From NCBI RefSeq assembly GCF_900236475.1, contig NZ_LT963352.1:8899001-8963000 (forward strand): a stretch of 64,000 bases of DNA, given 5' to 3'. The position numbers and the translations under genes are program-made. The stretch's first letter is position 1, and each line of letters begins with the position of its first letter. The notes below the pieces were generated by a model. It worked only from the letters and a program-made list of their open reading frames with translations, did not search any database and had not been told where the DNA came from. Of this stretch, positions 16,767 to 25,745 are shown piece by piece. This stretch comes from Streptomyces chartreusis NRRL 3882. Lineage in GTDB: Bacteria > Actinomycetota > Actinomycetes > Streptomycetales > Streptomycetaceae.

Positions 16767-17705
16767 CTAGAACATGGTGTTGTCGTTGGCGGAGGTTGCC
16801 GGGAGCTGCTGGACTACGTCCCAGTGCTCGACGACCTTGCCGTTGCGGACCCGGAGAAAGTCGACGATTGCCATCCCCGCGTCGTCTGCGCCCAGCTTGT
16901 AGTGGGAGTGGATCGCCACGTAGTCGCCTTCGGCGATGACCCGCTTGGGGCTCGCAGTGAAGCCCGGGTACTGGGCGTAGATCTTGCTGAAGGTCTCCTT
17001 GGCGGCGGCCGTGCCGTCGACTGCCGTCGGGCTGTGCTGGTAGTAGTCGGCGGCGGCGTACCGGTCCAGGGCGGTCACGTCGTGATCGACGGTGAGGCCG
17101 AGCATCATGCCCAGCGCGATCTTCTCGCTGTCGGTGGACGAGGCGCGTGGGTCCGGGCCCGGCAGGCGGGGGGTGCTGAGGGTGGAGAACATGTCGTGGC
17201 CGCTGGCCGTGCTGTCCGGGACCTGCTGCTGCACGTTCCAGTGCTCGGCGATCTTGCCCTTGTCGATCCGGAAGATGTCGACGAGCGCCGTCCCCTTGGA
17301 GCCCGTCTCCAGGATGAGGTTGCTGTACAGGACGACCAGGTTGCCTTGGGTGATGACTTTCTTGACCGTGGCGTGGGACTCGGGGTGGGCGGTCTTCAGG
17401 TCGCTCGCCCATTCACGCAGTGCCTTCGCGCCGGAGGCGCGCGTCGGGTCGTGCTCGATGTAGCCGGGCTTGACGAACCGGTCGATCACGGCGAGCTTCC
17501 CATGGTTGAGGAGCTGGTCGAAGTAATGCAGAACCAGCGCCTTGTTCGCCCTTGTCTGGTGACTCGCGCCGTACGCCTGCGTCGCCGATGTCGATCGCGG
17601 AGGGGCCGCCGACGCCGCGGAGGCTCCCGCAAGCAGGGCGCCGACCGTCGCTGTCGCGATCAGAAGGCGGGCGGCCTTCCGGGGGGTGCTCAAGGGGATA
17701 TTCAT
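16767..17705 (-). CDS. secreted tandem SnoaL-like (NTF2-fold) protein
   Basis: A 312-residue paralogue of the gene at 15745 with an added Sec signal peptide (basic STPRKAAR, core LLIATATVGALLAGAS, likely cut after ASA). Two SnoaL-like domains follow, with ALDRYAAADYYQHSP and VDFLRVRNGKVVEHWD as landmarks. The two proteins share the same ending apart from one residue (PATSANDNxMF). The ATG at 17705 follows a GGAG box. Its promoter carries the motif also found in the HxlR-controlled promoter. So one copy works in the cytoplasm and this one outside the membrane, probably on the same or related ligands. Confidence 0.85.
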   Translation of the reverse strand: MNIPLSTPRKAARLLIATATVGALLAGASAASAAPPRSTSATQAYGASHQTRANKALVLHYFDQLLNHGKLAVIDRFVKPGYIEHDPTRASGAKALREWASDLKTAHPESHATVKKVITQGNLVVLYSNLILETGSKGTALVDIFRIDKGKIAEHWNVQQQVPDSTASGHDMFSTLSTPRLPGPDPRASSTDSEKIALGMMLGLTVDHDVTALDRYAAADYYQHSPTAVDGTAAAKETFSKIYAQYPGFTASPKRVIAEGDYVAIHSHYKLGADDAGMAIVDFLRVRNGKVVEHWDVVQQLPATSANDNTMF

Positions 17706-18396
17706 GACCCACTCCAATTCCTACTCTTTGTGCGTAACCTCATGATGGACCTGCAAGGAAGTCCACACAAAAGGCACATTGATGTCTGTGCCAGAGGGCA
17801 ATGTGCGCCTTGGAGGTCACGGCCAGCCCGGGCAGGTCCCGCTGCAGGCCGGGGGGGCCGGAGCGTTGCGGTGATCGCAGCCCTGGAGGCCCGGCCCCTG
17901 CGCCGCACCGACCTGCAGCGCCAAGTTCCTGGCATGTCCAGCCGCAGACCTGTGTGGATCACCGAGTCCGTGTACGCGGGGATCCGCGCCGCCTGCGCCA
18001 ATACGCCGACCATGGCAGCTCTGGCGGGCAGTGTCCTCCCCTCGACTGGCCCGGTGGAGGGGAGGTGGCGGGGCGTCCGTGCTGGCGGGAAATGCCCCGG
18101 CTGCCAGCTCGCCTGCGTCACAGGGCGCAGGTCACATCTCACCGAAGGACTGACGGCTCGACGGTCTCTCCGCCTCAGCCTCCAGCGGCGGGTAGCGGCG
18201 TAGTTCGGCGTACCCCCTACCTCAGCTCCCGTGGCCACCTGTGACGCTCAAAGTGCCCCACTGAAGTGGATGGCTGCGGCTTGAACTCGGGGACCGCTGT
18301 GTGCCCGGGTCCCCCTTCGGGTGACGTTGAGAGCCAAGCATGGCCGCTGCCGTGCTGGTCAGGCAGGGTGGCTGACTGGTCCCTCGATCCCGCGAG
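17706..18396. other. long intergenic region with promoter motif copy 2 at 17728-17748
   Basis: Nearly 700 bases carry no supported gene. At its left end, 22 bases before the secreted SnoaL-like gene, is the second copy of the shared motif; on the plus strand its core reads GTGCGTAACCTCATGATGG. The rest is open on several frames but without homology. It may hold the left end of the recombinase-bearing element that follows. Confidence 0.5.
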
Positions 18397-19875
18397 GTGC
18401 CTTGCTCTGGGGGCTCAGTGCAGCTGTTCTTCACGGACCGGCGGAAGGTTTGGAAGGTGGGGGACGTGCCCGGCGCTCGCCCTGCCGACCTGTGCGAGCT
18501 GCTTGACCGGCGACGGATTCCGACGGGCACGCCAATTCTTCTCGACGAGGCGATGCGCCCGGTAGAGCCACTGTCGAGCTGGTTCCGGGTGATCGGCCAG
18601 CAGGGCCTGGACGCCAAGACCATGCGCGCGTACGCCTACACCGTATTGATGCTGCTCAACTTCCTTACAGTACGGGGCCTGGACTTGCGGCTGGCGACCG
18701 AGAATGACGTGCTGGAGTTCCGGCGGTGGCGGCGCGAGGACGCCGAGGAGACGGTCGGCGAGGCCACCTGGGATCGGGACGCCGCCGCAATCGGCGGGCT
18801 CTACGACTACCTGGCCCAGGTCGGCTACGTGAGCGGGCGGCCCTGGCGGGCGACGGGTCGTGGGGAGTCCCTGGGCAGTGGGGTGAGCCGGGATCCGCGG
18901 GTCCGGCACATGGAGCTTGACCAGTACCTGTTCTTCCGGGACGTCGGGTTCGGCGGACTGGAGCCGGGCGGCGGCCTGCACTTGGGCTTCCGGGGGTGGC
19001 GGCCGCACCGCAACCGCTCGGCGTTGGAGCTGGCGCTGATGACGGGGATGCGGATCCAGGAGTGGTCGACCCTGCTGCTGCCCGAGCTCGGTCTGACCGG
19101 CGGCCGCCGGCCCGTGGTCACGGACGTCGACCTGGCTGCCTGCGCAAAGTACGGACGGCCGCGGTCGGTCTACGTGCCCAGGGACGCGATGGAACTGCTG
19201 GACCCCTATCTGCTGCTGGAGAGGCCGGGGATTGTGGCGACAGCGCAGCGCACGCTGCGGCGCCAGGTGCGCGACCTGTTCGTGGTCCAGCGGATCGAGG
19301 GGGACGGTACCCGGGTCCGCGGGGTCCTGGAGGGCGTCAGGGTGACCCGGGTGATGAAGGACATGAAGCCGGGGCTGCGGCGGATCACCGTGCTGGAGAC
19401 GGGCGGCGGCCTGGATCCGCTGGCGCTGTTCATCGGCCAGGGCGGCCGGATGCTCACCGGCTCGGGCTGGGACCGCATCCGCTGGCGGGCGTGGAAGCGG
19501 ATGAAGCAGTGGAGCGTGCACCATTCGGCCCCGGTACTCCCGCGGCGCTGCTGGGTCTTCCACGACACTCGGCACACGTTCGCCCTGCGGCTGCTGATCT
19601 TCCTGACCCGCGAGGCTCTCGGTGACGTCGATTCTGAGCAGACGCCGATGGCGACGTTGCTGGACCACATGGTCGGCAACCCCTTGCTGGTCGTCCAGCG
19701 TCGGCTCGGCCATGCCCATCCCTCCACCACTTACCGCTACATCCAGTACCTGAAGGACCCGATGCGGGAGGTCGACGCCGCGTTCCGTCGCTGGAGCGCG
19801 GCGGGCGGCGCCTCCTACGTGACGGTCGCCCGCCGCCTGATGAATCTGGAGCCCGCCGGTGCCACGCAGGGGTGA
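18397..19875 (+). CDS. tyrosine recombinase (site-specific integrase) 1
   Basis: A phage-integrase-type tyrosine recombinase of up to 492 residues. The core-binding region includes KTMRAYAYTVLMLLNFL. The catalytic domain shows Arg I in TGMRIQEWSTLLLPEL, the His-x-x-Arg box in VFHDTRHTFALR, and the His plus Tyr segment LGHAHPSTTYRYIQYL, so all key residues are present. Two GTG starts are possible, 18397 and 18418, and neither has a strong ribosome site. A second recombinase gene follows in the same direction. It probably catalyses DNA cleavage and strand exchange for a mobile element; no attachment site was recognised. Confidence 0.9.
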   Translation: MPCSGGSVQLFFTDRRKVWKVGDVPGARPADLCELLDRRRIPTGTPILLDEAMRPVEPLSSWFRVIGQQGLDAKTMRAYAYTVLMLLNFLTVRGLDLRLATENDVLEFRRWRREDAEETVGEATWDRDAAAIGGLYDYLAQVGYVSGRPWRATGRGESLGSGVSRDPRVRHMELDQYLFFRDVGFGGLEPGGGLHLGFRGWRPHRNRSALELALMTGMRIQEWSTLLLPELGLTGGRRPVVTDVDLAACAKYGRPRSVYVPRDAMELLDPYLLLERPGIVATAQRTLRRQVRDLFVVQRIEGDGTRVRGVLEGVRVTRVMKDMKPGLRRITVLETGGGLDPLALFIGQGGRMLTGSGWDRIRWRAWKRMKQWSVHHSAPVLPRRCWVFHDTRHTFALRLLIFLTREALGDVDSEQTPMATLLDHMVGNPLLVVQRRLGHAHPSTTYRYIQYLKDPMREVDAAFRRWSAAGGASYVTVARRLMNLEPAGATQG

Positions 19876-19942
19876 GTACAAAAGCGGGTTTCCCGGCCGA
19901 ACGCCTCGGTCGGCCAAGGACACGCGTAACGGATTGCGGCAG

Positions 19943-21336
19943 GTGACCGGGCTCGATCCGCAAGACCGCCCGGTGACGGTCGCTTTAGATCCGCAGCTCA
20001 CACCTGCGCCGGGCTAGCCGGCGAGCTCGCGGACGAGTGGGTCGAGCTGGCGGCGTCGGCGGGCTTCCGGGAGGGATCGTGCCGCACGTACCAGCACGCC
20101 ATCAGCAGCTTCTGCACCCACGTCGACGCGACGGTCGCGGCGGCACAGGACGCCTCGCTGGCGCGGAAAGTGCCGGACCTGCACCACGCGGTGACGGAGT
20201 GGATCAGGCTGCTGCCGGCCGGCTACCAGGCAGGGTCGCGGCGCCCGTACGAGCTCGCAGGCCGGTTGAGGATGCTCATCGCGCGCCGGATCGCGCACCC
20301 GGACCGGCCGGTCGCCGGACACCTGGACGGCTGGGTGAAGGGCGCCGTAGGTCTGCGCCGCGGCCAAGGCGAGGAGGTCGACGAATTCACCCGGGCCGAC
20401 AAGAAGAAGCTCATTCAGGCCGCCTGGGCGGACCGGCTCGCCACCGAGGCGAGGATCAGAACCGGATGGACGCTTGCGGCCGCTGGTTGCGATCCCGCCC
20501 ATGGCGGTTGGATGGAGCCGCGCAACCTGCTGTGGGCCCTGGCAAACGACGCGTGGACCTGCGAGGACGTCGCGCGCCATGTGCCCGCACTGCCGCAGTG
20601 GCCGCCCGCGCTGCGCGAACTCGTCCCGGGCGACGTACTGCCGCATTTGGCGCGCGGGTACCTGCTGCGCCGCCTGGTGGGGATGCTGTTCCCCAGCGAC
20701 ATGGATCTGCACAGTTACCGGATCTTGCTGATGGCCGCCACCGGCAGGGCCTCCGAGGAAGTCGTCGCGCTCGACGAGGACGACCTGGAGTACGGCCCCC
20801 AGAGCGTGCTGATCGACTTCACGAAACGCCGTGCCCGCACCGTGCAGCGCCGCTCCTACGGTACGGACCCCGAGGAGGATCAACGTGACCTGCACCCGGC
20901 CGCGCCGCGGCTGGATGCCGTTGAGCTGACCCGTCGGATGCTGCAGCTGGCCCGCCCCTTGGCCGAGCGGGCCGACATCACCCCGGTCCCGCTGTTCCTG
21001 CGCGCATCCGTCGACCACTACGCGCTGACGATCCGGCGGTTCGTCGGAAGAGGCAGCGGTGCGGGGCTCGTGGACTGGCTGAGGGCGAAGAAGGTGACGG
21101 TCCAGGGCCCGGCCGATATCCGCCGGCTGCGTAAATCCGGGAAGGTCGAGAAGGCCATCGCGTTCAAGGGCCGCATCAGCGACATCGCCGATGACCACAC
21201 CGCCGAGACTTTTCGTACCCACTACGCCCACGGTACGACCCTGCGCGTCATCTCCGGCCGCGTCATCACCGCCGCCCAGCGGCACTGGCTCGACAAGGCC
21301 CTGAACGGCCCTGTCGTGCTCAGTGCCTGTTTCTAA
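19943..21336 (+). pseudogene. tyrosine recombinase-like gene 2 with apparent 5' frameshift
   Basis: The main frame reads without a start codon from 19930 to 21336. Its first clear residues are LAGELADEWVELAASAGFR, a core-binding domain, and its catalytic part includes the Arg I region MAATGRASEEVVALDEDDL and the His box TAETFRTHYAHGT. Upstream, a GTG at 19943 in the neighbouring frame gives TGLDPQDRPVTVALDPQL up to a TAG near 20014, exactly where the main frame continues it. One missing base near 20012 would join the two into one protein of about 465 residues. The next in-frame start is the GTG at 20170, which would remove the N-terminal domain. A sequencing error, real decay and programmed shifting are all possible. 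Confidence 0.7.
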
Positions 21337-21375
21337 GCCCCGGTTCTGAGTAGCCTGGCGTCCTACGCTGGCCCG

Positions 21376-21687
21376 GTGTCCGAGGGCACCGGACAGGCCG
21401 GGGAGAGGACCTGCCAGGGCTGCGCAGAACGGCTGAGGCCGGATGCCCGACCCGGGGCGATGTTCTGCTCGTCGGCGTGTCGCGCCAGGCAGTGGCGGCG
21501 GGAACGCCGGTTGCGTAAGCGCCTGGCGGCCGTCCAGGCCGGTGTTGGCGAGGCTGAGTGCCCCGAGTGCGGGGCCCGGTGGGTGATCGGCGTCGACCGC
21601 CGCTCGGACGCTCTGTACTGCTCGGCGCGGTGCAAGGTGAGTGCCTGGAGGCACCGGAAGGAACCGTTCGGCGAACGGTCACAGTAA
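21376..21687 (+). CDS. small double zinc-finger protein
   Basis: A 103-residue basic protein with two treble-clef-like clusters. Each has a CxxC followed about 15-20 residues later by CxxxC and a basic tail: CQGC...CSSAC then RQWRRERRLRKR, and CPEC...CSARC then SAWRHRKE. It follows recombinase 2 by 39 bases in the same direction. Double CxxC/CxxxC fingers with arginine-rich helices are known in small DNA-binding accessory proteins of mobile elements. A role as recombination partner or repressor is inference. The GTG at 21376 is the only suitable start. Confidence 0.68.
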   Translation: MSEGTGQAGERTCQGCAERLRPDARPGAMFCSSACRARQWRRERRLRKRLAAVQAGVGEAECPECGARWVIGVDRRSDALYCSARCKVSAWRHRKEPFGERSQ

Positions 21688-21855
21688 TCAATGAGCGAAC
21701 GCATGGTGAGCCCAACTCCGGTCACCATCCGGTCATTTGTGGTCAATCGTTGCGATCTTAGGATTTACAGACTGACTCTCGGTTCGGAAGCGGGCCTTGT
21801 CCCGTCATGGCCCCAAGCGCCGTGCCCCGGTCCGCCGTTGGTGGTGAAGCACACC

Positions 21856-22857
21856 ATGACCGAGGAGAACGAGAAGGTCGGAAGCGTCAGCCAGTCCCGC
21901 TACGAGCAGATCGTGGCCGAATTGCGGGACGTGGTCGAACAACAGACGCGCGGGCAGTTCACGATCGGCGACCGGGCTCTGGAGATCGAGCCGATGCGGC
22001 AGAGGGGCGGTCCGGTCGGGGAGACGGAGTGGACGGTCGAGCAGTCGCTTGCCCGTCTGGCCGACGACATCGGGCTGAGCGTCGCCACGGTGAAGACCAC
22101 GAGGTGGGTGGCCTCGCGCTGGCCGAAGGAACACCGGCAGCCCAAGATTGCCTCCTACACGGTCCATCGGTCGCTGGCGAACATCGAGGATGACGAGGAG
22201 CGGTTCGCGGCGATCGTGGTGCTGCCGGAGGGGAAGTCCCGGTGGACGGCGGACGACGCGAACCGGCGGGTGGGGCAGCGGGTCGAAACGCCCGTGACGC
22301 CGCAGGAAAAGGTCACCGCGATCCATTCGCTGGCCCAGGACGAGGAGGTCGCGGCGGCGGTGACCACTGACTTCCTCAAGCGTCCGCAGGTGGCGGCCAA
22401 AGTGTCGGCGGAGGACAAGGTCAAGGTGGTGGAGGAGTTCACCCGTGACGAGACGGTCGCAACAACCGCCGCGACCAGTCTGCTGCGCCGGCCGGACGTT
22501 GCGTTCAAGGCGATGAGCGACGACACCGCCCGCTTCCAGGTCAACCATGCCCAGAATGAGAGGAGCCGACAAGCCCGCGAGGACTTCGAAAGCACCAGTC
22601 CCGTCGCCCCGGCCGTCAGGCACATCGACCGGACCGTGGAGTTCCTGGACCTGGTTACCGCCTGCCACTCCTTCGTCGCCGCTGCCGGCCGAACCGTCCC
22701 CGGTCTGCGCGACCGGACGCTCAACGACGACGAACGCACGATCGTGCACGAGAACGTCGCCCGGGTTCGGGCCACCCTGGACTGGATCGAGACAGCTGTC
22801 GACACCGGCAAGGTCGACATGGACGACGAACTGGCCCGCATGCTGAAGGGCGAGTAG
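21856..22857 (+). CDS. RacO/DUF6192-like protein
   Basis: A 333-residue mostly helical, acidic protein. The first third includes TIGDRALEIEPMR and a helix-turn-helix-like stretch LADDIGLSVATVKTTRWVAS. The middle carries repeated helical units beginning EKVTAIHSLAQDEEVAA and EDKVKVVEEFTRDETVA, each followed by FLKRPQVA-type or LLRRPDVA-type segments. It ends RATLDWIETAVDTGKVDM. From memory it matches Streptomyces proteins annotated DUF6192 or RacO, always followed by a RacP gene as here. The molecular function is not known to me. The ATG at 21856 is internal to a longer open frame. Confidence 0.7.
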   Translation: MTEENEKVGSVSQSRYEQIVAELRDVVEQQTRGQFTIGDRALEIEPMRQRGGPVGETEWTVEQSLARLADDIGLSVATVKTTRWVASRWPKEHRQPKIASYTVHRSLANIEDDEERFAAIVVLPEGKSRWTADDANRRVGQRVETPVTPQEKVTAIHSLAQDEEVAAAVTTDFLKRPQVAAKVSAEDKVKVVEEFTRDETVATTAATSLLRRPDVAFKAMSDDTARFQVNHAQNERSRQAREDFESTSPVAPAVRHIDRTVEFLDLVTACHSFVAAAGRTVPGLRDRTLNDDERTIVHENVARVRATLDWIETAVDTGKVDMDDELARMLKGE

Positions 22858-22859
22858 GT

Positions 22860-23279
22860 ATGCCCCGGGCCTCGCGGCGGCGGGGCGATGCCGCCCGACG
22901 GCACGCGGATACCGTCCGGTTCGTGTTGTTCGAGGCCAGACCCGCCGGTCTGCTGTTCCCTCAGCTGGTACGCGCGAGCGATCTGTCCCCCAGTCAGGTG
23001 CGGTCCGGGCTTGCGGCCCTGATGGACCAGGCGACGGAGAAGGGCTGGCCGCCGCTGATCTGGACCAGAGCTGACGGCTACCAGCTCGGTGCTGAGCGGG
23101 CCGCCCTGGAAGCATACGAACGGGCCGTGATCAGGGAGAAGCTGACTGAGTTCCGCCGACTGATCACCGGCACCGTCGCCCCGCACGCCGCCGCCCACCC
23201 GGGCGACAAGTGGGTCAAGCACATCACCGCCCAGCTCAACTCCATCGAATCCACCCTCGACCTCATCAACAGCTCCTGA
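22860..23279 (+). CDS. RacP-like protein
   Basis: A 139-residue protein starting two bases after the previous stop, so the pair is translationally linked. It has a winged-helix-like body (RPAGLLFPQLVRASDLSPSQ followed by VRSGLAALMDQ) and a basic N-terminus (RASRRRGDAARRHADT). A C-terminal helical tail (HITAQLNSIESTLDLINSS) could pair with a partner. Proteins of this look are annotated RacP in Streptomyces. The DNA-binding role is inference from the winged-helix pattern. An IS5-type transposase gene begins 66 bases downstream. Confidence 0.7.
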   Translation: MPRASRRRGDAARRHADTVRFVLFEARPAGLLFPQLVRASDLSPSQVRSGLAALMDQATEKGWPPLIWTRADGYQLGAERAALEAYERAVIREKLTEFRRLITGTVAPHAAAHPGDKWVKHITAQLNSIESTLDLINSS

Positions 23280-23344
23280 CCGACCACCGCGGGGGCCGCC
23301 CGGACGGCGGCGGCCCTCCGCGGCACTGCGGAAAGCCAACTGCC

Positions 23345-24214
23345 ATGCGTCGCCGCCGCTATCCCTCCGACACCACCAACGCCGAATGGGTCCTGATCGA
23401 ACCCCTCCTGCCCACCCCGGCCTGCGACACCAGCCGCGGTGGCAGGCCGGAGAAGCACCCCCGGCGCGAGATCGTCGACGCGATCCGCTACGTCGTGGAC
23501 ACGGGCTGCAAGTGGCGGGCCCTACCTGCGGATTACCCGCCCTGGCGCACAGTTTGGGGCTTCATGGCCCGTTGGGCGGCCTGCGGAGTCATCGGGCAGA
23601 TCCGTGACCATCTCTCGGGGCGGATCCGCCGCAACCTGGGCAAAGGGCCCCGAGCGGTGGCCACCGTGATCGACTCCCAGAGCGTGAAGGCCGCCGAGAC
23701 CGTCTCCAAAGCCACCCGCGGCTACGACGCGGGCAAGAAAATCAACGGCCGCAAGCGCCACCTGGTCGTCGACACCCGAGGACTTCCACTGCTGGTCATG
23801 GTCACACCCGCCGACCTGCACGACTCCGCCGCGGCCAAGGAAGTCCTGTTCCGCCTCCGCCTCATGCACCCCGAGATCACGATCGTGTGGGCCGACTCCG
23901 CCTACGCCGGAAAGCTCGTCGACTGGGCAAAACACCACCTCAACCTCACCATCAAGCCCGTCAGCCGCCCCAAGGACGCCTCCGGCTTCGTCGTGCTGCC
24001 CCGCCGCTGGGTCGTCGAACGCAGTCTCGCGTGGATGATGCACGCACGCCGCCATGCCCGGGACTACGAACGGCTCGTCCAGCACTCCGAAACTCTGATC
24101 ACCTGGGCAGCCATCACCCTCATGACCCGGCGCCTGGCACGGAAGGGCGCCACACCCAACTGGACAAGGAAGGTGGCGGAGCATTTCACCGTTGACGACA
24201 GGCAGCCTGCTTGA
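23345..24214 (+). CDS. IS5-family transposase (single ORF)
   Basis: A 289-residue DDE transposase of an IS5-group element. The catalytic Asp residues lie in ATVIDSQSVKAAE and VWADSAYAG, and the Glu in PRRWVVERSLAW, with the conserved C-terminal ARRHARDYERL. The N-terminal part (SDTTNAEWVLIEPLLP) is complete. Its 3' end overlaps the end of the convergent S41 protease gene by 29 bases, so the insertion probably fixed the protease stop codon. I could not identify terminal inverted repeats. A broken relative remains at 15084-15210. Confidence 0.93.
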   Translation: MRRRRYPSDTTNAEWVLIEPLLPTPACDTSRGGRPEKHPRREIVDAIRYVVDTGCKWRALPADYPPWRTVWGFMARWAACGVIGQIRDHLSGRIRRNLGKGPRAVATVIDSQSVKAAETVSKATRGYDAGKKINGRKRHLVVDTRGLPLLVMVTPADLHDSAAAKEVLFRLRLMHPEITIVWADSAYAGKLVDWAKHHLNLTIKPVSRPKDASGFVVLPRRWVVERSLAWMMHARRHARDYERLVQHSETLITWAAITLMTRRLARKGATPNWTRKVAEHFTVDDRQPA

Positions 24215-25220
24215 GGAGCCAGCTCTGTGCTGCTTGCAGGACCTCGTCCCGGTTGCGCGCCGCAGGGCGTGAGTCCCTGACGATCTGCGCGTCTGGAGGT
24301 ATCGGCGCGTCATACGCACGGCCCGTCCGGTCCACGTCCTTGGCTTCCGTGAGGAGCAGCACAGCTCCGTCGGACAGGCGGTACGGCCTGTTTCCCGTGG
24401 GGACGCCGTTGGTCTGTTCGCCGAAAGACCTGGCGCCAGGACGTCCCCGGAAGGCCACCGTGACCGCCTCACCCGCACTGGCTGTTTGCCTGCCGGTCAG
24501 GACCGCAACCGGTTGGGTGCTCCCGGCGAGCGGTCGGCCATCGCCCCAGCCGACCAACTTGCCGTCTACGTATGGGCTGCCGTGCTTGATCGACCAGACT
24601 GACTCGTTGCCGTCGGCATCTACAAACGCGCCTACCTTGCCATCGCCCAGGATCGGACCTACGACGGCAAGCATCGGCCACATGTTGCCCCCGTTGGCCG
24701 AGCGTAGATCCACCACCCAGCCGCAGGTCTCAGTCGCCTGGGCCTTCGCCACGGTGTGTCGGCCCTGCCGCACGTACCGGTCGTAGGCCTCTTGAGACCC
24801 CAGAACACCAGGCAGGGAAATGTAGCTCACGCCGTTCTTCGAGGAACGGCCTTCCAGGCCCTCGAATTTGACCGCAGACGCTCCATAACGCTCCTTGGCC
24901 ACATCCGGCCCCCAGAAAACACTGTGCCCGTCGCCCAGCGAATTCAGTGCCGAGGCGATCGCCCCGTGCGTGTCCGCCGACTCCTGCGCGCCGCGCGCCT
25001 GCGAGTACGCCCTGCTTCGCACGGCCGCCCAGTCAACCTTGTGACGGACAAGAGAGTGCTTCTCCATGATGTTCAGCGCCTTCGACAGGTAGGTCTGCGC
25101 ACTGGGCGACATGTCGGTAGCCCCTGGATCGTGCGAACGACCCGTGCACCCCGTCGCGGTGACCGCTACTCCCATCAGGCCAGCGCAGGCCACTATGCGC
25201 AGTGAACGTATCCGCCGCAT
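24186..25220 (-). CDS. S41-family serine protease-like lipoprotein
   Basis: A 344-residue exported lipoprotein. The signal peptide ends in the lipobox TATGC, giving a lipidated Cys near residue 25. The core resembles tail-specific/S41 peptidases, with a strand GWVVDLRSANGGNMWPML and the nucleophile segment TGRQTASAGEAVTVAFRG, where Ser is expected. A substrate-loop segment reads GARSFGEQTNGVPTGN. Lys partner placement could not be confirmed. It is anchored to the outer face of the membrane and may cleave exported peptides. The last residues (CRQR) lie inside the convergent IS5 gene, so the natural C-terminus may have been replaced by the insertion. Confidence 0.82.
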   Translation of the reverse strand: MRRIRSLRIVACAGLMGVAVTATGCTGRSHDPGATDMSPSAQTYLSKALNIMEKHSLVRHKVDWAAVRSRAYSQARGAQESADTHGAIASALNSLGDGHSVFWGPDVAKERYGASAVKFEGLEGRSSKNGVSYISLPGVLGSQEAYDRYVRQGRHTVAKAQATETCGWVVDLRSANGGNMWPMLAVVGPILGDGKVGAFVDADGNESVWSIKHGSPYVDGKLVGWGDGRPLAGSTQPVAVLTGRQTASAGEAVTVAFRGRPGARSFGEQTNGVPTGNRPYRLSDGAVLLLTEAKDVDRTGRAYDAPIPPDAQIVRDSRPAARNRDEVLQAAQSWLLKQAACRQR

Positions 25221-25247
25221 CCATCCCCCGAACAGGCTCTCGACTAA

Positions 25248-25745
25248 CTGGCAACCCTAACCCTGACGATCAGCCACTGGCGCAGCATCCCGGATCAGAA
25301 ACACGCACTCAGCGACGAGGACGAGCGGGCGCTGGCAGAACCGGGCGCCGCCCAGGCTCTTGGCCTGTCCGCCGAGGACGTCGAGCAACTGCGTTCCGGT
25401 GAACTGGACATGGGAGTCTCCAGTTGCCGGGATCCATTCGCCTCCCCATTCGGCCGCCCCGGCCAGCTGTGCCCGGTCGCTCCCACCCGATGCCTGGAGT
25501 GCCGCAACGCCTTCGTCCTACCCTCCAACCTCCCTCAACTGCTGTTGTTCGCGGCCCATCTCGAACAGCTCCAGCACCGCCTGTCCCCGACGCACTTCCA
25601 TGCCCTATGGGGACAGAGCCGCGTCAACGTCCTCGAGGCCCTCGGCCTGCGCACGAGTGACGAGATCACTCGAGCCCGTCAACGCATCGCCGACGAAGGG
25701 CTGACCCTCACCCTTCCGCTCGCCACCCAGGTGGAGTTCGAATGA
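25248..25745 (+). pseudogene. 5'-truncated recombinase (TnpA-like) fragment
   Basis: A frame without a proper start runs from 25248 to a stop at 25743-25745. The readable protein has an acidic helical start (SDEDERALAEPGAAQALGL), then a Cys-rich region (SSCRDPF, LCPV, CLECRNAF), and ends with helical KLxx-type arrangements including HFHALWGQSRVNVLEAL. The Cys-rich tail matches the C-terminal domain of large tyrosine recombinases that head Tn554-like trios. The catalytic domain is missing. Its stop overlaps the ATG of the next gene by four bases, so the original operon order is preserved. The S41 promoter lies immediately upstream, marking the breakpoint near 25248. Confidence 0.68.
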
